Source of the DNA: Triticum aestivum
Taxonomy: Eukaryota; Streptophyta; Magnoliopsida; Poales; Poaceae
Direction of reading: 5' to 3'
Assembly (NCBI RefSeq): GCF_018294505.1
Contig: NC_057812.1
Coordinates: 59,813,789-59,877,788, forward strand
DNA: 64,000 bases
Below are positions 11,462-24,092 of the stretch, one piece after another (the first letter of the stretch is position 1; each line of letters begins with the position of its first letter). The notes below the pieces were generated by a model. The model did no database searches and had not been told where the DNA came from. It saw nothing but the letters and a program-made list of their open reading frames with translations. Made by a program: the position numbers and the translations under genes.

Positions 11462-12902
11462 CATGGGCAGGGGGGCACCTCTAGACACACAAGTTGATCA
11501 GTTGATCTCTCCCAGCCGTGTGCGGTGCTCCCCTCCACCATATTCCACCTCGGTCATATCGTAGCGGTGCTTAGGCGAAGCCCTGCGTCGGTAGCAACAT
11601 CATCATCGTCTTCACGTCATCATGCTGACGGAACTCTCCCATGAAGCTCTGCTGGATCGGAGTTCGCGGGACGTCATCGAGCTGAACGTGTGCTGAACTC
11701 GGAGGTGCCGTGCGTTCGGTACTTGGATCGGTCGGATCGTGAAGACGTACGACTACCTCCTCTACGTTGTGTCAACACTTCCGTTGCCGGTCTACGAGAG
11801 TACGTAGACAACAATCTCCCCTCTTGTTGCTATGCATCACCATGATCTTGCGTGTGCATAGGAATTTTTTTGAAATTACTATGTTCACCAACAGTTTTCG
11901 TCTTTAAACGAACTCCTTGATCGTATCGCCGCTCTGGGAATCGCTACAGATTACGATCAGATCGGGCTCAAACCCGACCAAAGAGAAATCAAATCTCCAC
12001 CGATCACCCACCAGATATCGGTAGTCGAGGAGCAAGACGGCGACTCTTCCCATATACTGAAGACGTACTATGTCCAGATCACCAACCCTATAGAGCCGGA
12101 TACCCACCGCAAAAGGAGGTGACCAGCCTTCCAAACATGGAATCGGATGTCGGGCAAAGGAAACCAGAAGATACTCCGGAGCCTGGACTGTTATGTCCGG
12201 AAAAACTTCAGACTCCACATCATCGATCGGGTCAGGCCAGATCTAATTACACCCACCCACCTTGACATAGGCGCCCTCACAAGCATACAACAGCAGTCTC
12301 AGGAAATGGTCCGCCACTTCTGGGCCAGATTCCTCCTTGTCAAGGACAAGGTTAAAGATTGCCGTGACGAGGACGCGATATCAGCGTTCCGCAACAATTG
12401 CACGAATGAAGGAATCCCCCACGCCATTAATCGACGCTGCATACTACACTTCGCTGACTTGGCAACTATCGTTTAGAAGTACAGCACAATGGAATGCGCC
12501 AGGAGGGATCAGGCAGCTTGTTGGGAGCCATCGGTCCCAACTCAACCACTGGTCCAGGCGAAAAGGGCACATCCCCGTGACACGCCCAGTCCAATAGCCA
12601 AGAAATACAAACCCATTACATGGCGCGGAACCGTTCTGGAGGGATGGCTCGATGGCCCATGCAAAATACACACACCACCGGATACCATATCAACCCACAG
12701 CCTTAGAGCATGTTGGATACTCCGGCAGGTGGCCAAAAGCGGCGAGGACATCCTTACCAAAAATACCCCAGAGCAACACCCCCCAGAAGACGACGACCCC
12801 AGAGTACTGATGGTCTTCGAGACATTCACTTCAAACAATAAGCGCAAAAGGGCACTTCGCGGCCTCGCCAAAGTTTGTCAAATCGCCATAGTAAAACCTT
12901 AG

Positions 12903-13683
12903 AATGACACGGCTATAAACTTTAATGCCGGCGATGAACCAAAATATAGGACAGCCCGAGCACCAGCCGCTTCAGTCCTCAGTCCCATCGTGGACGGCTT
13001 TCGACTCACCAAGGTCCTCATGGACGGTGGCAGCGGACTAAACCTCATCTATGAGGATACACTCCACAAAATGGAAATAGACCGGAGCCGCATCAAGCAA
13101 AGCAGCACGACCTTCCGAGGAATCATTCCCAGTCAGGAGGCGCGGTGTGCGGGAGAAATCACACTTGACGTGGTATTCGGCATGCCAGAGAATTATTGGT
13201 CTGAAGAAATCACCTTCCAAGTGGCTCCTTTCAGCAGCGGATACCACGCCCTGTTGTGGATATATGAAGCTCAAGTGGCTCCTTGATGCTTTTACACGCT
13301 TCCAAGCTATATCTCACTATGGATATATGAAGCTCAAAATTCCCGGACCAAACGGCATAATCACTCTTGTTAGTGATCCGGACATAGCACTCCATGCCGA
13401 AAACAAAATCGCATCCCTGGCCCTTGAGGCATTATCTGAAGCCCTCACGGCCGAATAATTAACCGCACTGTGCTCCACGCTGGATTGGGACGATGTGATC
13501 TTAGAAAAATGACCCAAATCCACCTCCTTCAAACCGACAGAAGAAATAGTCAAATTTCAGGTCCACCCAACGGACCCCAAGAAGACAGCATCTATAGGAG
13601 CACAACTAGACCCAACGGTTGACACCGCACTAAGGGATATCCTTCACGAAAACTGGGATATATTCGCCTGGCACCCTTCTGAC
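12903..13683 (+). pseudogene. E3 protease and linker to RT
   Basis: An aspartic protease with active site VLMDGGSGLNLIYEDT at about 13010-13060. The flap region and SSGYHALL end at about 13255. Then 13256-13290 is a scrambled patch that copies nearby words, and the frame resumes with TRFQAISHYGYMKLK near 13295. A stop lies at 13456 and another near 13510. The linker toward RT (13550-13680) keeps DPTKKT-like and LHENWDIFAWHPSDM-like segments in E3 and E7. The D-G-G-S active site is shared by all four Tat elements. Confidence 0.68.
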
Positions 13684-13938
13684 ATGACTGGAATCCCACG
13701 TGAGCTGGCCGAACATAGCCTTAATATCATAAAGGGATACAAACCAATCAAACAACCACTGCAGCGCTTTTCCGAGCCCAAACGCCAAGCTATGGGGGAG
13801 GAGCTGGCCAAGCTAATTGAGGCTGGATTCATCAGAGAAATGAAACATCTGGACTGGCTGGCAAACCTGGTGATGGTACCAAAGAAGGACAAATCCCGAC
13901 GGTTGTGCGTCGATTTCAAAGACCTCAATGAGGCTTGC
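13684..13938 (+). pseudogene. E3 reverse transcriptase, part 1
   Basis: The N-terminal fingers of the RT. The segment IPRELAEHSLNI...RFSEPKRQAMGEELAKL leads into VMVPKKDKSRRLCVDFKDLN, the conserved gypsy RT block 1. The frame ends at EAC because E5 inserts at 13939. It continues with PKDPFPLPRIDQIIDA at 30684, in the same frame when one CTTGC copy is removed. Confidence 0.85.
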
Positions 13939-14410
13939 TGAGGGAGTCCTGGATTAGGGGGTATCCGGACAGCCGGATTATATCCTTTGGCCGGATTGTT
14001 GGACTATGAAGACACAAGATTGAAGACTTCGTCCCGTGTCCAGATGGGACTCTCCTGGGCGTGGAAGGCAAGCTTGGCAATACGGATATGTAGATCTCCT
14101 TCCTTGTAACCGACACTGTGTAACCCTAGCCCCCTCAGGTGTCTATATAAACCGAAGGTTTTAGTACGTAGGACAACACACAATCATACGATAGGCTAGC
14201 TTCTAGGGTTTAGCCTCTCTGATCTTGTGGTAGATCAACTCTTGTACTACTCATATTATCAAGAATAATCAAGCAGGACGTAGGGTTTTACCTCCACCAA
14301 GAGGGCCCGAACCTGGGTAAAACATCGTGTCCCTTGCCTCCTGTTACCATCCGCCTTAGACACACAGTTCGCGACCCCCTACCCGAGATCCACCAGTTTT
14401 GACACCGACG
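13939..14410 (+). repeat. E5 5' LTR
   Basis: It begins TGAGGGAGTCCTGG and ends ACACCGACG; the other E5 LTR ends in ...CGACA, so the last base is mutated here. TATATAA is at 14144-14150. A 14-bp AAGCAGGACGTAGG block and GGGCCCGAACCTGG are shared with all Tat LTRs of the window. Confidence 0.9.
14144..14150 (+). promoter_or_regulatory. TATA box of E5 5' LTR
   Basis: TATATAA in GTGTCTATATAAACCG. The same word is kept in the 3' LTR (about 30411) and in both E7 LTRs, so it is the conserved core promoter of this Tat family. Confidence 0.7.
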
Positions 14411-14457
14411 TTGGTGCTTTCATTGAGAGTTGCTCTGTGTCATCATCATTAGGCTTG

Positions 14458-17069
14458 ATGCCTCCTTCGATCATCGATAGCGATGCAGTCCAGGGTGAGA
14501 CTTTTTTCTCCAGACAGATCTTTGTATTCGGAGGCTCCGCACTGCAGTCCAACTCGCTTGTCCATCTAGAGCAGATCGAGAGCTACGCCCCTGGCTATCA
14601 AGTCAGATTTGGAAACTTGAACTACACAGTCGACATCCACGGAGACTTGATCTTCAACGAATTCGAGCCCTTGCTGAGTGCGCCGCACGGTCACGATGAG
14701 CATGACTTAGCTCTACCATTGGACAGTGTTCGGGAGATCGCACCGGCGACCGCTCCGACCCTCCAATCGAAGCCAATTGCACCATCCAATGACGTGTGGA
14801 TAGACCCTGCCACGGAAGCAGCACTCTCATCGGTGATCGAGCCAAGTATCGACCTTACCCTTCATGAGAGCCGTGACGCCAAACTGCCGGATTCTTCCCC
14901 GGCCACGGACTCCGAACCGCCTGCGCCCGTGCTTATCGAATCCGACTGGGCGCCAATCATGGAGTTCACCTCCGCGGATATCTTTCAGCACTCGCCCTTT
15001 GGCGACATACTGAACTCATTAAGGTCTCTCTCTCTCTGTCAGGAGAGCCCTGGACGAACCATGTCTGGCAGAATTGGGATGCGGATGACGAAGAAATTCG
15101 TCGCCCAGCCACCACCCACTTAGTAGCCACTGTCGACGGTTTGACCGACATGCTCGACTTCAACTCTAAATACATTGACGGCATGGACGACGATGCAGGA
15201 GACAAACAGGAACCACTGCCCACAGGGCACTGGATGCCCACTTCATCATATGATGTATACATGGTGGACGCACCCAAAGAAAACGACGATGAAGAACGGA
15301 AGGAGGCAGCGAAGGGTTGTTCCCTCGAGAAGCAGTCAAAGCGGCGGTGTAAGTGCCGCTCCAAATCCCACCTCGGCAGAAATAGTGATCATATAGACCC
15401 AGCGATAGAGCAAGGTGAGCCAGCGGAGGACAAACACGGCATTGAACCATCGTCCGACCACAGCAACACGGAGAATCAAACCAAACAACCCGACTCCGTC
15501 GAAGATAACAGTGCGGATGACATCACACCGGATAGGCACCCAGAGCAACAGAATACCCATCAAAGGGTTGTTGCCACTGCGAGGAATCTGAAAAAGTAGA
15601 AGCAAAGGCTCAGGGCTGCACAAGACAAACTCAGAATCAGATGGAGTGAAGTACTCAACACTTCAGCGAAGTACGGCGGTAATTGCCACACCAAGAGCTA
15701 CCCGAAGTGAAAGCTGCTACCTGAATTCAATGAGGAGGCCTTAGATCCCCCGCAATCAAAAAACAAAATAGCCATCCGGTCGGATAGACGACCTCATGGT
15801 CAACATAGAGCGGCAAACGACGCCGCACATATGCCAGTACGCTTTCCACGTGAGGGCTCGCATCAAAAGGACGTCGCAACGAGATCCATCTACGGGCCAC
15901 ACAAGCGCGCTCCAGCACGCAATGCAACACAACAAACATCCCAACACCACGGTACACCCAAATACAGGGGTGCCGCACACCCCCTATGTTTCACCGATGA
16001 GGTGCTGGACCATGAATTTCTAGAGGGATCCAAACCCGTAAACATAGAGGCATACGACGGAACGACATACCTTGGGATCTAGATTGAGGACTACATCCTC
16101 CATGTCCATATGGCTCGAGGAGACGATCTCCACGCCATCAAGTACTTACCCCTCAAGCTCAAAGAGCCAGCTCGGCACTGGCTTAAAAGCCTCCCAAAAA
16201 ACTCCATTGGAAGCTAGGAAGAGCTCGAAGACGCTTTTCGGGCAAATTTTCAAGGGACCTATGTCCAACCACCAGATGCAGACGATTTAAGTCATATAAC
16301 TCAACAGCCCGGAGAGTTAGCCCGAAAGCTTTGGAACAAGTTTCTCACTAAAAATAACCAAATAGTCGACTGCCCGGACGCCGAAGCCTTAGCAGCTTTC
16401 AAGCACAGCGTTCGAGACGAATGGCTTGCCAGACGCCTCAGCCAAGAAAAGCCGAGAACAATGGCAGCATTAACAAGCCTCGTGACCAGCTTTTGCGTGG
16501 GCGAGGACAACTGGTTAGCCCGATGCAGCACCAGCGACCCAAGTACATCCAAAGTTAGGGACGGAAACGGGAAACCACGACGCAACAAAAACAAGCGCCG
16601 GAATAAAGAAGACATCCCGAAGAGCACAGTGGTAAACGCCAGATTTAGAAGCTCTCAGCCAGGTCAACAAAAGCTGCCCTCCAAAGGCAACAGAGACGAA
16701 CTGTCCAGCCTAAACAAGATTCTGGATAAAATATGTCAGATCAACAGCACCCCTGATAAACCTGCAAATCATACCCATAGAGAATGTTGGGTCTTCAAGC
16801 AGTCCGGCAAGCTCAACGCCGAACATAAGGGGCAGGATACTCCAAGCGAAGACGAGGACGAGCCTCGCAAGCAAAGCACTGGGGAACAGAAGAAATTCCC
16901 ACCAGAAGTCAAAATAGTAAACGTGTTACACGTGACAAAGGGGAGAAACAAAGCGGCACTCCTAGAGACACGTGCCCCAGGGCCTATCACCACGGAGTTC
17001 TGTCACTGGGCATCCAAACCGATCACCTTTGACCATCGGGATTACTCGGCAAGTATCCGGCGTGCATGA
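14458..17069 (+). pseudogene. E5 Gag (long non-autonomous type), broken
   Basis: Same architecture as E2 Gag. The N-terminal segment has QIFVFGGSALQSN and HLEQIESYAPGYQVRFG. An acidic linker with Asp/Glu/Ser/Pro repeats follows (14690-15600). The capsid core has LKEPARHWLKSLPKNS (about 16160-16210), and the zinc-knuckle-like region (16735-16790) reads CQIN...HTHRECWVF, where the first His of C-x2-H-x8-H-x4-C is Asn. A frameshift near 15050 and stops near 15597, 16080 and 16215 break it. The ATG at 14458 matches the E2 start. Confidence 0.72.
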
Positions 17070-17516
17070 TGGGCTGCCTTGGTATTAGACCCAATAATTG
17101 ACGGATCCACTTCACACGAGTCCTGATGGACGGTGGCAACAGTTTAAACCTGATATATCAGGTCACAGTCCGCAAAATGGGGATAGACCCAACAAAAATT
17201 AGCCATAGCAATACTACCTTTAAAGGAGTAACGCCAGGCCCAGAAGCCCATTGCACGGGCTCCCTGCTACTAGAGGTTATATTCGGCTCTCCCAATAACT
17301 TCCGCAGCGAAAATTTAACATTCCACATCGCTCCGTTCCAAAGTGGCTATCAAGCACTACTCGGACACGAAGCTTTCGCTCGCTTTAACGCAATACCGCA
17401 TTACGCTTCTCTCATGCTTAAGATGCCCGGTCCATGTGGCATCATTACAGTAAATGGAAATATTGAGCGCTCCTTGCGCGCGGAAGACCGTGCGGCTGCC
17501 TTGGCAGCCGCACACT
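17070..17516 (+). pseudogene. E5 protease
   Basis: A retropepsin-like domain with active site LMDGGNSLNLIYQVT (DGGN in place of DGGS). SGYQALLGHEAFARFNAIPHY and LKMPGPCGIITVNGN follow, and it ends at TAA near 17516. A frameshift just upstream (17090-17125) separates it from ALVLDPIID. Unlike E2, the region after SGYQAL is intact. No polymerase follows. Confidence 0.7.
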
Positions 17517-18702
17517 AAACGGCCTCACCAACTAAAGCATTGGACAGGTCGTTAAGACCACGGACGCGGTTGGACGAGTCCGCTGTAGCTATATGTAATT
17601 GATACAGGTTTGATGGCTGCACCCCTATTACAACACAAGGGGCTCAACGTGCGCAAACAAGTGGCAATTAGGCTCTACTTTACTCATTTTGAATTGTTCA
17701 TTGTTTATTTAGTATAACCTACCTTTTGCACGGCAACTTTTCAATTAAGTTCCTCTCTTTTTCAGATGACCATCGTGCTACACCCGTTCAGAATACGGCA
17801 CAATGGAGACACGGGCGCAGACGTGCAGTAGGGACCCATTCCAAGGATCCTTTTCAGATTAAGACCCTACGTAAACCTTTTTTTACTGTCTCTTGTTGAT
17901 ACACATCCCTCGGATTCTCAGTACAATTGATAAGGATGATGATGTATTGGCATGTGGCCACGTCAGAATATTGCACATACCTGGACACCAGGGGCATATT
18001 ACAAAGGGCACTATTTCGACCCGGTTTACATCATAAAGACCGAATACCCTAGGGAGTGTTCGGCGTCGCGAGTTTGGCCTTATATGTATCAGCTCCGAAT
18101 CATGTCTTTGGTGAAATGTTGGGTTTGCCCAACTACTGTGTTTTGCTGCCTTACATTCCGCTCTATCGATTAAGGCGGCACCAGGAGAACTAATGCGATT
18201 GTGCCCTGGTTCATACGGATGAGCACCTCAGTAGAGAAAGCCGAAAACTGACTGTCATGATATAGCGTGAGACTGGTCAACCACTCGATGACCTAGCGGA
18301 ATCTTAGGGATTCCTCGGCCTTAACGAAGGGCTGTTTCCCGGCCAGGAATGTACGCGCCCCGAATTTGGATGAGCGCAGAGCCACTAGGGGCTATATAGT
18401 AGCCCCACTGTCAAACTCCTCTAGCTAAGTGAAAGTGTTAAAGCATTATAGTCCGATTGTGTAGTTCGCTGTGCTATCACCTCCTTAATGGACCAAGGCG
18501 TTGGATCAAGTGTGAACATGCGTCTTCTGCGAACACCCCCGCATTATATACGTGGGGGCTGAAGCCGATGACTGCTATCTTCCAGGTTATATACATATAT
18601 ACATAAACAGCCGCACAGGAGGCATCATAGCACTTTCGGGCAAAAGTATAAATATAGCCTTGATAAATTCAATAAAACATTGTTATTACAATGGAATACA
18701 TG
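17517..18702. other. E5 non-coding region between protease and aORF
   Basis: No coding region is supported. It holds the shared module 18100-18262 (GAATCATGTCTTTGG, TGCGATTGTGCCCTGG, CTGACTGTCATGAT) and the block 18440-18515. CCCCCGC and GTGGGGG (18535-18556) could form a short hairpin. Confidence 0.6.
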
Positions 18703-20287
18703 TCACTTAAACATAATATTCTTCGAGCACCGAGCATCTATCAAACGAGCGCCTTCAAGAACTTCTTCAAAGTAGTGCTCGGCAGCCACTCGGTCTATGG
18801 TCGAACCCTGTGTCGCAACAGTGGTGGCATCTATCTCCTCCCAGTATGTTTTGACACGGGCAAGGGCCATCCGCGAGCCCTCTATGCACGCCGACGTCTT
18901 TACAGCATCGATGCGTGGCACAACACCAAGGAAATGTTGCACCAAGCTAAAGTAGCTATTCGGCCTTGGCCCTCCTGGCCAAAGATGATCCACAACGGAC
19001 CTCATGGCATGTCCGGATAATCTATGGAGCTCGGCCCAACCGGTCAATCGCACATTCAGCAATAGCGGACAGACTGGAGCGTGAAACTGTGACTAGAACA
19101 GCTTCTCCACTTTAGGACCCTTCTGATCCTTGAAGTACTCGACCGCATTAGCAGCACTTGCAGCCAAATCCATGTACTCGTCCGCGGAACTCCATAGCCG
19201 GTCTAGAGGAGCATATTTTGGATCTCCGAACTTAGTACATAACAAGAAGGGCTTCCCAGAAACGATATCCGAAGCTTGATTCAGCTCCTCCTTCGTCGCT
19301 CTAATTTTGGAGCGGGCTTCCTTGGCAGCCACCCGGGCCTTCTCCAGGTCCGTCGCCTTCGCCCGGTTTTCTTCTTCAAGAAGCCGGTAACGGTTAGCAG
19401 CATCTTTTAACTCCATGGCCATCTTGGCAATTTTTTCTTTGCTCTCGCAATGTGCGGCCTCTTCGGCCGTTAAACTCTCGGCCGCCTTTAAAGCGGCCGC
19501 ATTGCTGCTCCTTGCGTGCTCCTTGGCTCGGGCAAGATCCGCCCGAAGGGTCTCCACGGTGGCAGCTCCATCTGCAGTCACAACATATTAAAGATACTGG
19601 CATCATGCTGCTCTTACTATGTGACAATCACTGGAAAAATCACAGACCCTGTGCCTCGTCAAGCCGCTTGTTGACAAGCACGATGTCGGCATCTTCCGCA
19701 TCTAGCTGCCGCTTTAGTTCGGCAAACCCATCAGTCCGGCTAGCCACCGGAGCCTCCACCACCTGCACATAAAGGCAGTCTGGTTATTACCTGGGACTAT
19801 GATCCTCTGTTTGCCGCCATTTTCGACGACAACCAGGGTCTCAGGGGCTACTATCTACACAGGGCACGTCTAAAAATCTGCGGTACTGTCAAAAATGTAC
19901 ATCATTTCACGTACCTCAAAACCCGTCAGTAGACTCATAAAGGCTTCATGCAACCCGCTTTCGGCGGACGAAATCCTTTCAATCACCGTACCCATCAACG
20001 TGCGGTGCTCTTCTGAGATAGCCACTTGCTCCAGCAGATCCCTTAGTACGACCGACCGCACACCAGACGGTGTCGGACTCTTTTGATTGCTCTCTTCGAG
20101 AGCCGGATGATCAGGACTTCGGGTGGCCATAGGATTACCTTCTGGCCTTGCCGGATCTGGAGAAACCCTCCACGACGAGTCGCCCGCTTCGTGAGGCGGT
20201 GTGGCTGGGGGAGGCGTTTTGCTCTCCATCATCTCTGGAAGAAGATCCCCCGAAGACGAGCTCTGCTGAGAAGGGCTAAGATCCGAA

Positions 20288-20364
20288 CTGCAAGATAAAT
20301 GATTCGATTATTTTCCTCAGAAGTAAAGCAAGATATTTTCGTTATTCAGTACCTTTTTACTTAC
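20288..20364 (-). other. Predicted intron 2 of E5 aORF
   Basis: 77 nt, donor GTAAGT and acceptor TTGCAG on the minus strand. It contains stops in the upstream frame (the reading ends at CTGTAA if unspliced). Splicing joins the two open frames in phase. Two further introns with the same behaviour are at 19763-19914 and 19572-19647. Confidence 0.6.
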
Positions 20365-20783
20365 AGCTTGGTGGAGGGGTGGTCCCCTTGAGAGCTTAGT
20401 ACGGCTAGGGTATCCCCCAGGGCAGGACCCTCCGGTGGAGATTTCTTCCCCCGTTTGGAGGCCATTGTCTCTGGGTCCCCAGATGCGGTTCTCTTCCTTC
20501 CCTGGGGAGAGGAAGCTTCAGTTCCTCCTCCCCGGCTAATCTCCTTCGTGGAGGTTCTAGCCTCCTTGTCCCCCCCTTTATCCTCTCCTGAGGGCGCTTG
20601 ATAAGGCGCGATCTCCAGCATCCTGGTTAGCACGGGATTTGGTGAGGTCTCAGGGAGGGGGGCCGGACACCTGATCAACTTTGCCTTCGCTATCCAATCC
20701 TGTACCAAGAGCGATTTTTCTTTTTTAGGGCAACGTTGCTATAAATAAAACGGACAGTGTACTCGAATGCGGGGCTACTTACT

Positions 20784-22511
20784 TGTTGGGGAACGTTGCA
20801 GAAAATTAAAATTTTTCCTACGATTTCACCAAGATCCATCTATGAGTTCATCTAAGCAACGAGTCTAGGGAGAGAGTTTGCATCTACATACCACTTGTAG
20901 ATCGCATGCGGAAGCTTGCAAGGTGATGATGTAGTCGTACTCGACGTGATCCAAATCACTGATGACCAGCGCCGAACGGACGGCACCTCCGCGTTCAACA
21001 CACGTACGGGACGGGAGACGTCTCCTCCTTCTTGATCCAGCAAGGGGGAAGGAGAGGTTGATGAAGATCCAGCAGCACGACGGCGTGGTGGTGGATGCAG
21101 GGCGTCACAGCAGCAGGGCTTCGCCGAGACTACGAGGGAGAGACGTAACAGGGGGAGGTGGAGGCGCCAGGGGCTGGTGTGTTCTCCTCCTCTCCCCCCC
21201 CCCACTATATATAGGGGTGCCAAGGGGGGGGCGCCGGACCTAGTAGATGAGATCTACTAGGGGGGCGGCGGCCTAGGGGAGGTTTCCCTCCCCCCCAAGG
21301 CACCTAGGGGTGCCTTCCACCACTAGGACTCGTCCTAGGGGGAAACCCTAGGCGCATGGGCCTATAGGGGCTGGTGCCCTTGGCCCATGATGGCCAAGGC
21401 GCACCCCCTACAGCCCATGTGGCCCCCCGGGACAGGTGGCCCCACCCGGTGGACCCCCGGGACCCTTCCGGTGGTCCCGGTACAATACCGATAACCCCGA
21501 AACTTGTCCCGATGCCCGAAATAGCACTTCCTATATATAATTCTTTACCTCCGGACCATTCCGGAACTCCTCGTGACGTCCGGGATCTCATCCGGGACTC
21601 CGAACAACATTCGGGTTTCTGCATATACATATCTTCATAACCCTAGCGTCACCGAACCTTAAGTGTGTAGACCCTACGGGTTCGGGAGACATGCAGACAT
21701 GACCGAGACGCTCTCAGTCAATAACCATCAGCGGGATCTGGATACCCATGATGGCTCCCACATGCTCCTCGATGTTGTCATCGGATGAACCACTATGTCG
21801 AGGATTCGATCAAACCCTGTATGCAATTCCCTTTGTCAATCGGTACGTTACTTGCCCGAGACTCGATCGTCGGTATCCCAATACCTTGTTCAGTCTCGTT
21901 ACCGGCAAGTCACTTTACTCATACCGTAATGCATGATCCCGTGTCCAACACCTTGGTCACATTGAGCTCATTATGATGATGCATTACCGAGTGGGCCCAG
22001 AGATACCTCTCCGTCATACGGAGTGACAAATCCCAGTCTCGATCCGTGTCAACCCAACAGCTACTTTCGGAGATACCTGTAATGCACCTTTATAGTCACC
22101 CAGTTACGTTGTGACGTTTGGTACACCCAAGGCACTCTTACGGTATCCGGGAGTTACACGATCTCATGGTCAAAGGAAGAGATACTTGACACTTGCAAAG
22201 CTCTAGCAAAACGAACTACACGATCTTTTATGCTATGCTTAGGATTGGGTCTTGTCCATCACATCATTCTCCTAATGATGTGATCCCGTTATCAACGACA
22301 TCCAATGTCCATAGTCAGGAAACCATGACTATCTGTTGATCACAACGAGCTGGCCAACTAGAGGCTTACCAGGGACATAGTGTGGTCTAAGTATTCACAC
22401 GTGTATTATGATTTCCGGATAATACAGTTATAGCATGAATAAAAGACAATTATCATGAACAATGAAATATAATAATACTTTTATTATTGCCTCTAGGGCA
22501 TATTTCCAACA
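20784..22511 (-). repeat. E6 3' LTR (full length)
   Basis: 1,728 bp, TGTTGGGG...CCAACA. The purine-rich tract AAGTGGGAGAC lies just outside it on the minus strand (22512-22522). TATATATA is at 21206-21213. A 10-bp perfect inverted repeat, CCTAGTAGAT and ATCTACTAGG, lies near 21238-21260. Confidence 0.92.
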
Positions 22512-22543
22512 GTCTCCCACTTGCACTAGAGTCACCAATCTAG

Positions 22544-24092
22544 TTACATTGTGATGAATCGAACACCCATAGAGTTCTGGTGTTGATCATGTTTTGCACG
22601 CGAGAGAGGTTTAGTCAGCGGATCTGCGACATTCAGCTCCGTGTGCACTTTGCAAATCTCTATGTCTCCATCTTGAACATTTTCACGGATGGAGTTGAAA
22701 CGACGCTTGATGTTCCTGGTCTTCTTGTGAAACCTGGGCTCCTTTGCGAGGGCAATAGCTCCAGTGTTGTCACAGAAGAGTTTGATCGGCCCCGACGCAT
22801 TGGGTATGACTCCTAGGTCGGTGATGAACTCCTTCACCCAAATCGCTTCATGTGCTGCCTCCGAGGCTGCCATGTACTCCGCTTCACACGTAGATCCCGC
22901 CACGACGCTCTGCTAGCAGCTGCACCAGCTTACTGCTCCACCATTCAACATATACACGTATCCGGTTTGTGACTTAGAGTCATCCAGATCTGAGTCGAAG
23001 CTAGCGTCGACGTAACCCTTTACGACGAGCTCTTCGTCTCCTCCATAAACGAGAAACATGTCCTTTGTCCTTTTCAGGTACTTCAGGATATTCTTGACCG
23101 CTGTCCAGTGTTCCTTGCCGGGATTACTTTGGTATCTAGCTACCAAACTTACGGCAAGGTTTACATCGGCTCTGGTACACAGCATGGCATACATAATAGA
23201 TCCTATGGCTGAAGCATAGGGGATGACACTCATCTCTTCTTTATCTTTTGCCGTGGTCGGTGACTGAGCTGAGCTCAGTCTCATACCTTGTAATATAGGC
23301 AAGAACCCCTTCTTGGACTGATCCATTCTGAATCTCTTCAAAATCTTATCAAGGTATGTGCTTTGTGAAAGACCTATGAGGCGTCTCGATCTATCTCTAT
23401 AGATCTTGATGCCTAATATATAAGCAGCTTCTCCAAGGTCCTTCATTGAAAAACACTTATTCAAGTAGGCCTTAATGTTGTCCAGAAATTCTATATTATT
23501 TCCCATCAAGAGTATGTCATCTACATATAATATGAGAAATGCTACAGAGCTCCCACTCACTTTCTTGTAAACACAGGCTTCTCCATAAGTCTGCATAAAC
23601 CCAAACGCTTTGATCATCTCATCAAAGCGATTGTTCCAACTCCGAGATGCTTGCACCAGTCCATAAATGGATCGCTGGAGCTTGCATACTTTGTTAGCGT
23701 TCAGAGGATCGACAAAACCTTCCGGCTGCATCATATACAGTTCTTCCTTAAGATGCCCGTTAAGGAATGCTGTTTTGATCCATCTGCCATATCTCATAAT
23801 CATAGTATGCGGCAATTGCTAACATGATTCGGACGGACTTTAGCTTCGCTACGGGAGAGAATGTCTCGTCGTAGTCAATCCCTTGAACCTGTCGATAACC
23901 CTTAGCGACAAGTCGAGCTTTATAGATGGTAACATTACCATCCGCGTCCGTCTTCTTCTTAAAGATCCATTTGTTTTCTATCGCTCGCCGATCATCGGGC
24001 AAGTCTGTCAAAGTCCATACTTTGTTTTCATACATGGATTCTATCTCGGATTTCATGGCTTCAAGCCATTTGTTGGAATCCGGGCCCGCCAT
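22544..24092 (-). pseudogene. E6 reverse transcriptase and RNase H
   Basis: The copia RT/RNase H that turns genomic RNA into cDNA. The RT begins with DSNKWLEAMKSEIESM and NKWIFKKKTDADGNV (about 24080-23930). The catalytic LYVDDILLMG motif lies near 23530, and the SQSTYLDKIL region follows. RNase H has GSTCEAEYMAASEA and CDNTGAIALA (near 22880 and 22780) and ends at about 22544. A frameshift near 23800 separates the N-terminal RT from the rest, and a TAG near 22914 interrupts the start of RNase H. Otherwise it is close to the family consensus. Confidence 0.85.

Larger units (their letters stand above)
10154..11893 (+). mobile_element. E4: solo LTR of an Angela/WIS-type copia element
   Basis: A 1,740-bp LTR, plus orientation, starting TGAAGGAAATATGCCC and ending CACCAACA, with no internal domain. 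The flanks are GTTTA (10149-10153) and GTTTT (11894-11898), a target-site duplication with one mismatch. The empty site reads in frame through E3 Gag. Solo LTRs arise by recombination between the two LTRs of one element. TATATA lies at 11456-11461. Confidence 0.9.
10048..12902 (+). pseudogene. E3 Gag, split by solo LTR E4
   Basis: The frame starts at ATG 10048 and is broken at codon PTEF (10140-10153) by E4; it resumes at 11894 with SSLNELLDRIAALGI. The capsid core (about 12290-12470) has VRHFWARFLLVKDKVKDC. The zinc-knuckle-like C-x2-H-x8-H-x4-C is at about 12660-12713 (CKIH...THSLRAC). Stops occur at 12474 and 12900. The N-terminus aligns with E7 but not with the longer Gag of E2 and E5, so there are two Gag types under similar LTRs. 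Confidence 0.72.

Noticed and set aside
20852..21640. ORFs on both strands of the E6 3' LTR
   Set aside because: Same LTR composition effect; the copy at 27869-28230 differs by indels and no domain is visible.
22512..22560. Initially read as the start of a host gene
   Set aside because: It is the RNase H end and polypurine tract of E6 next to its LTR.
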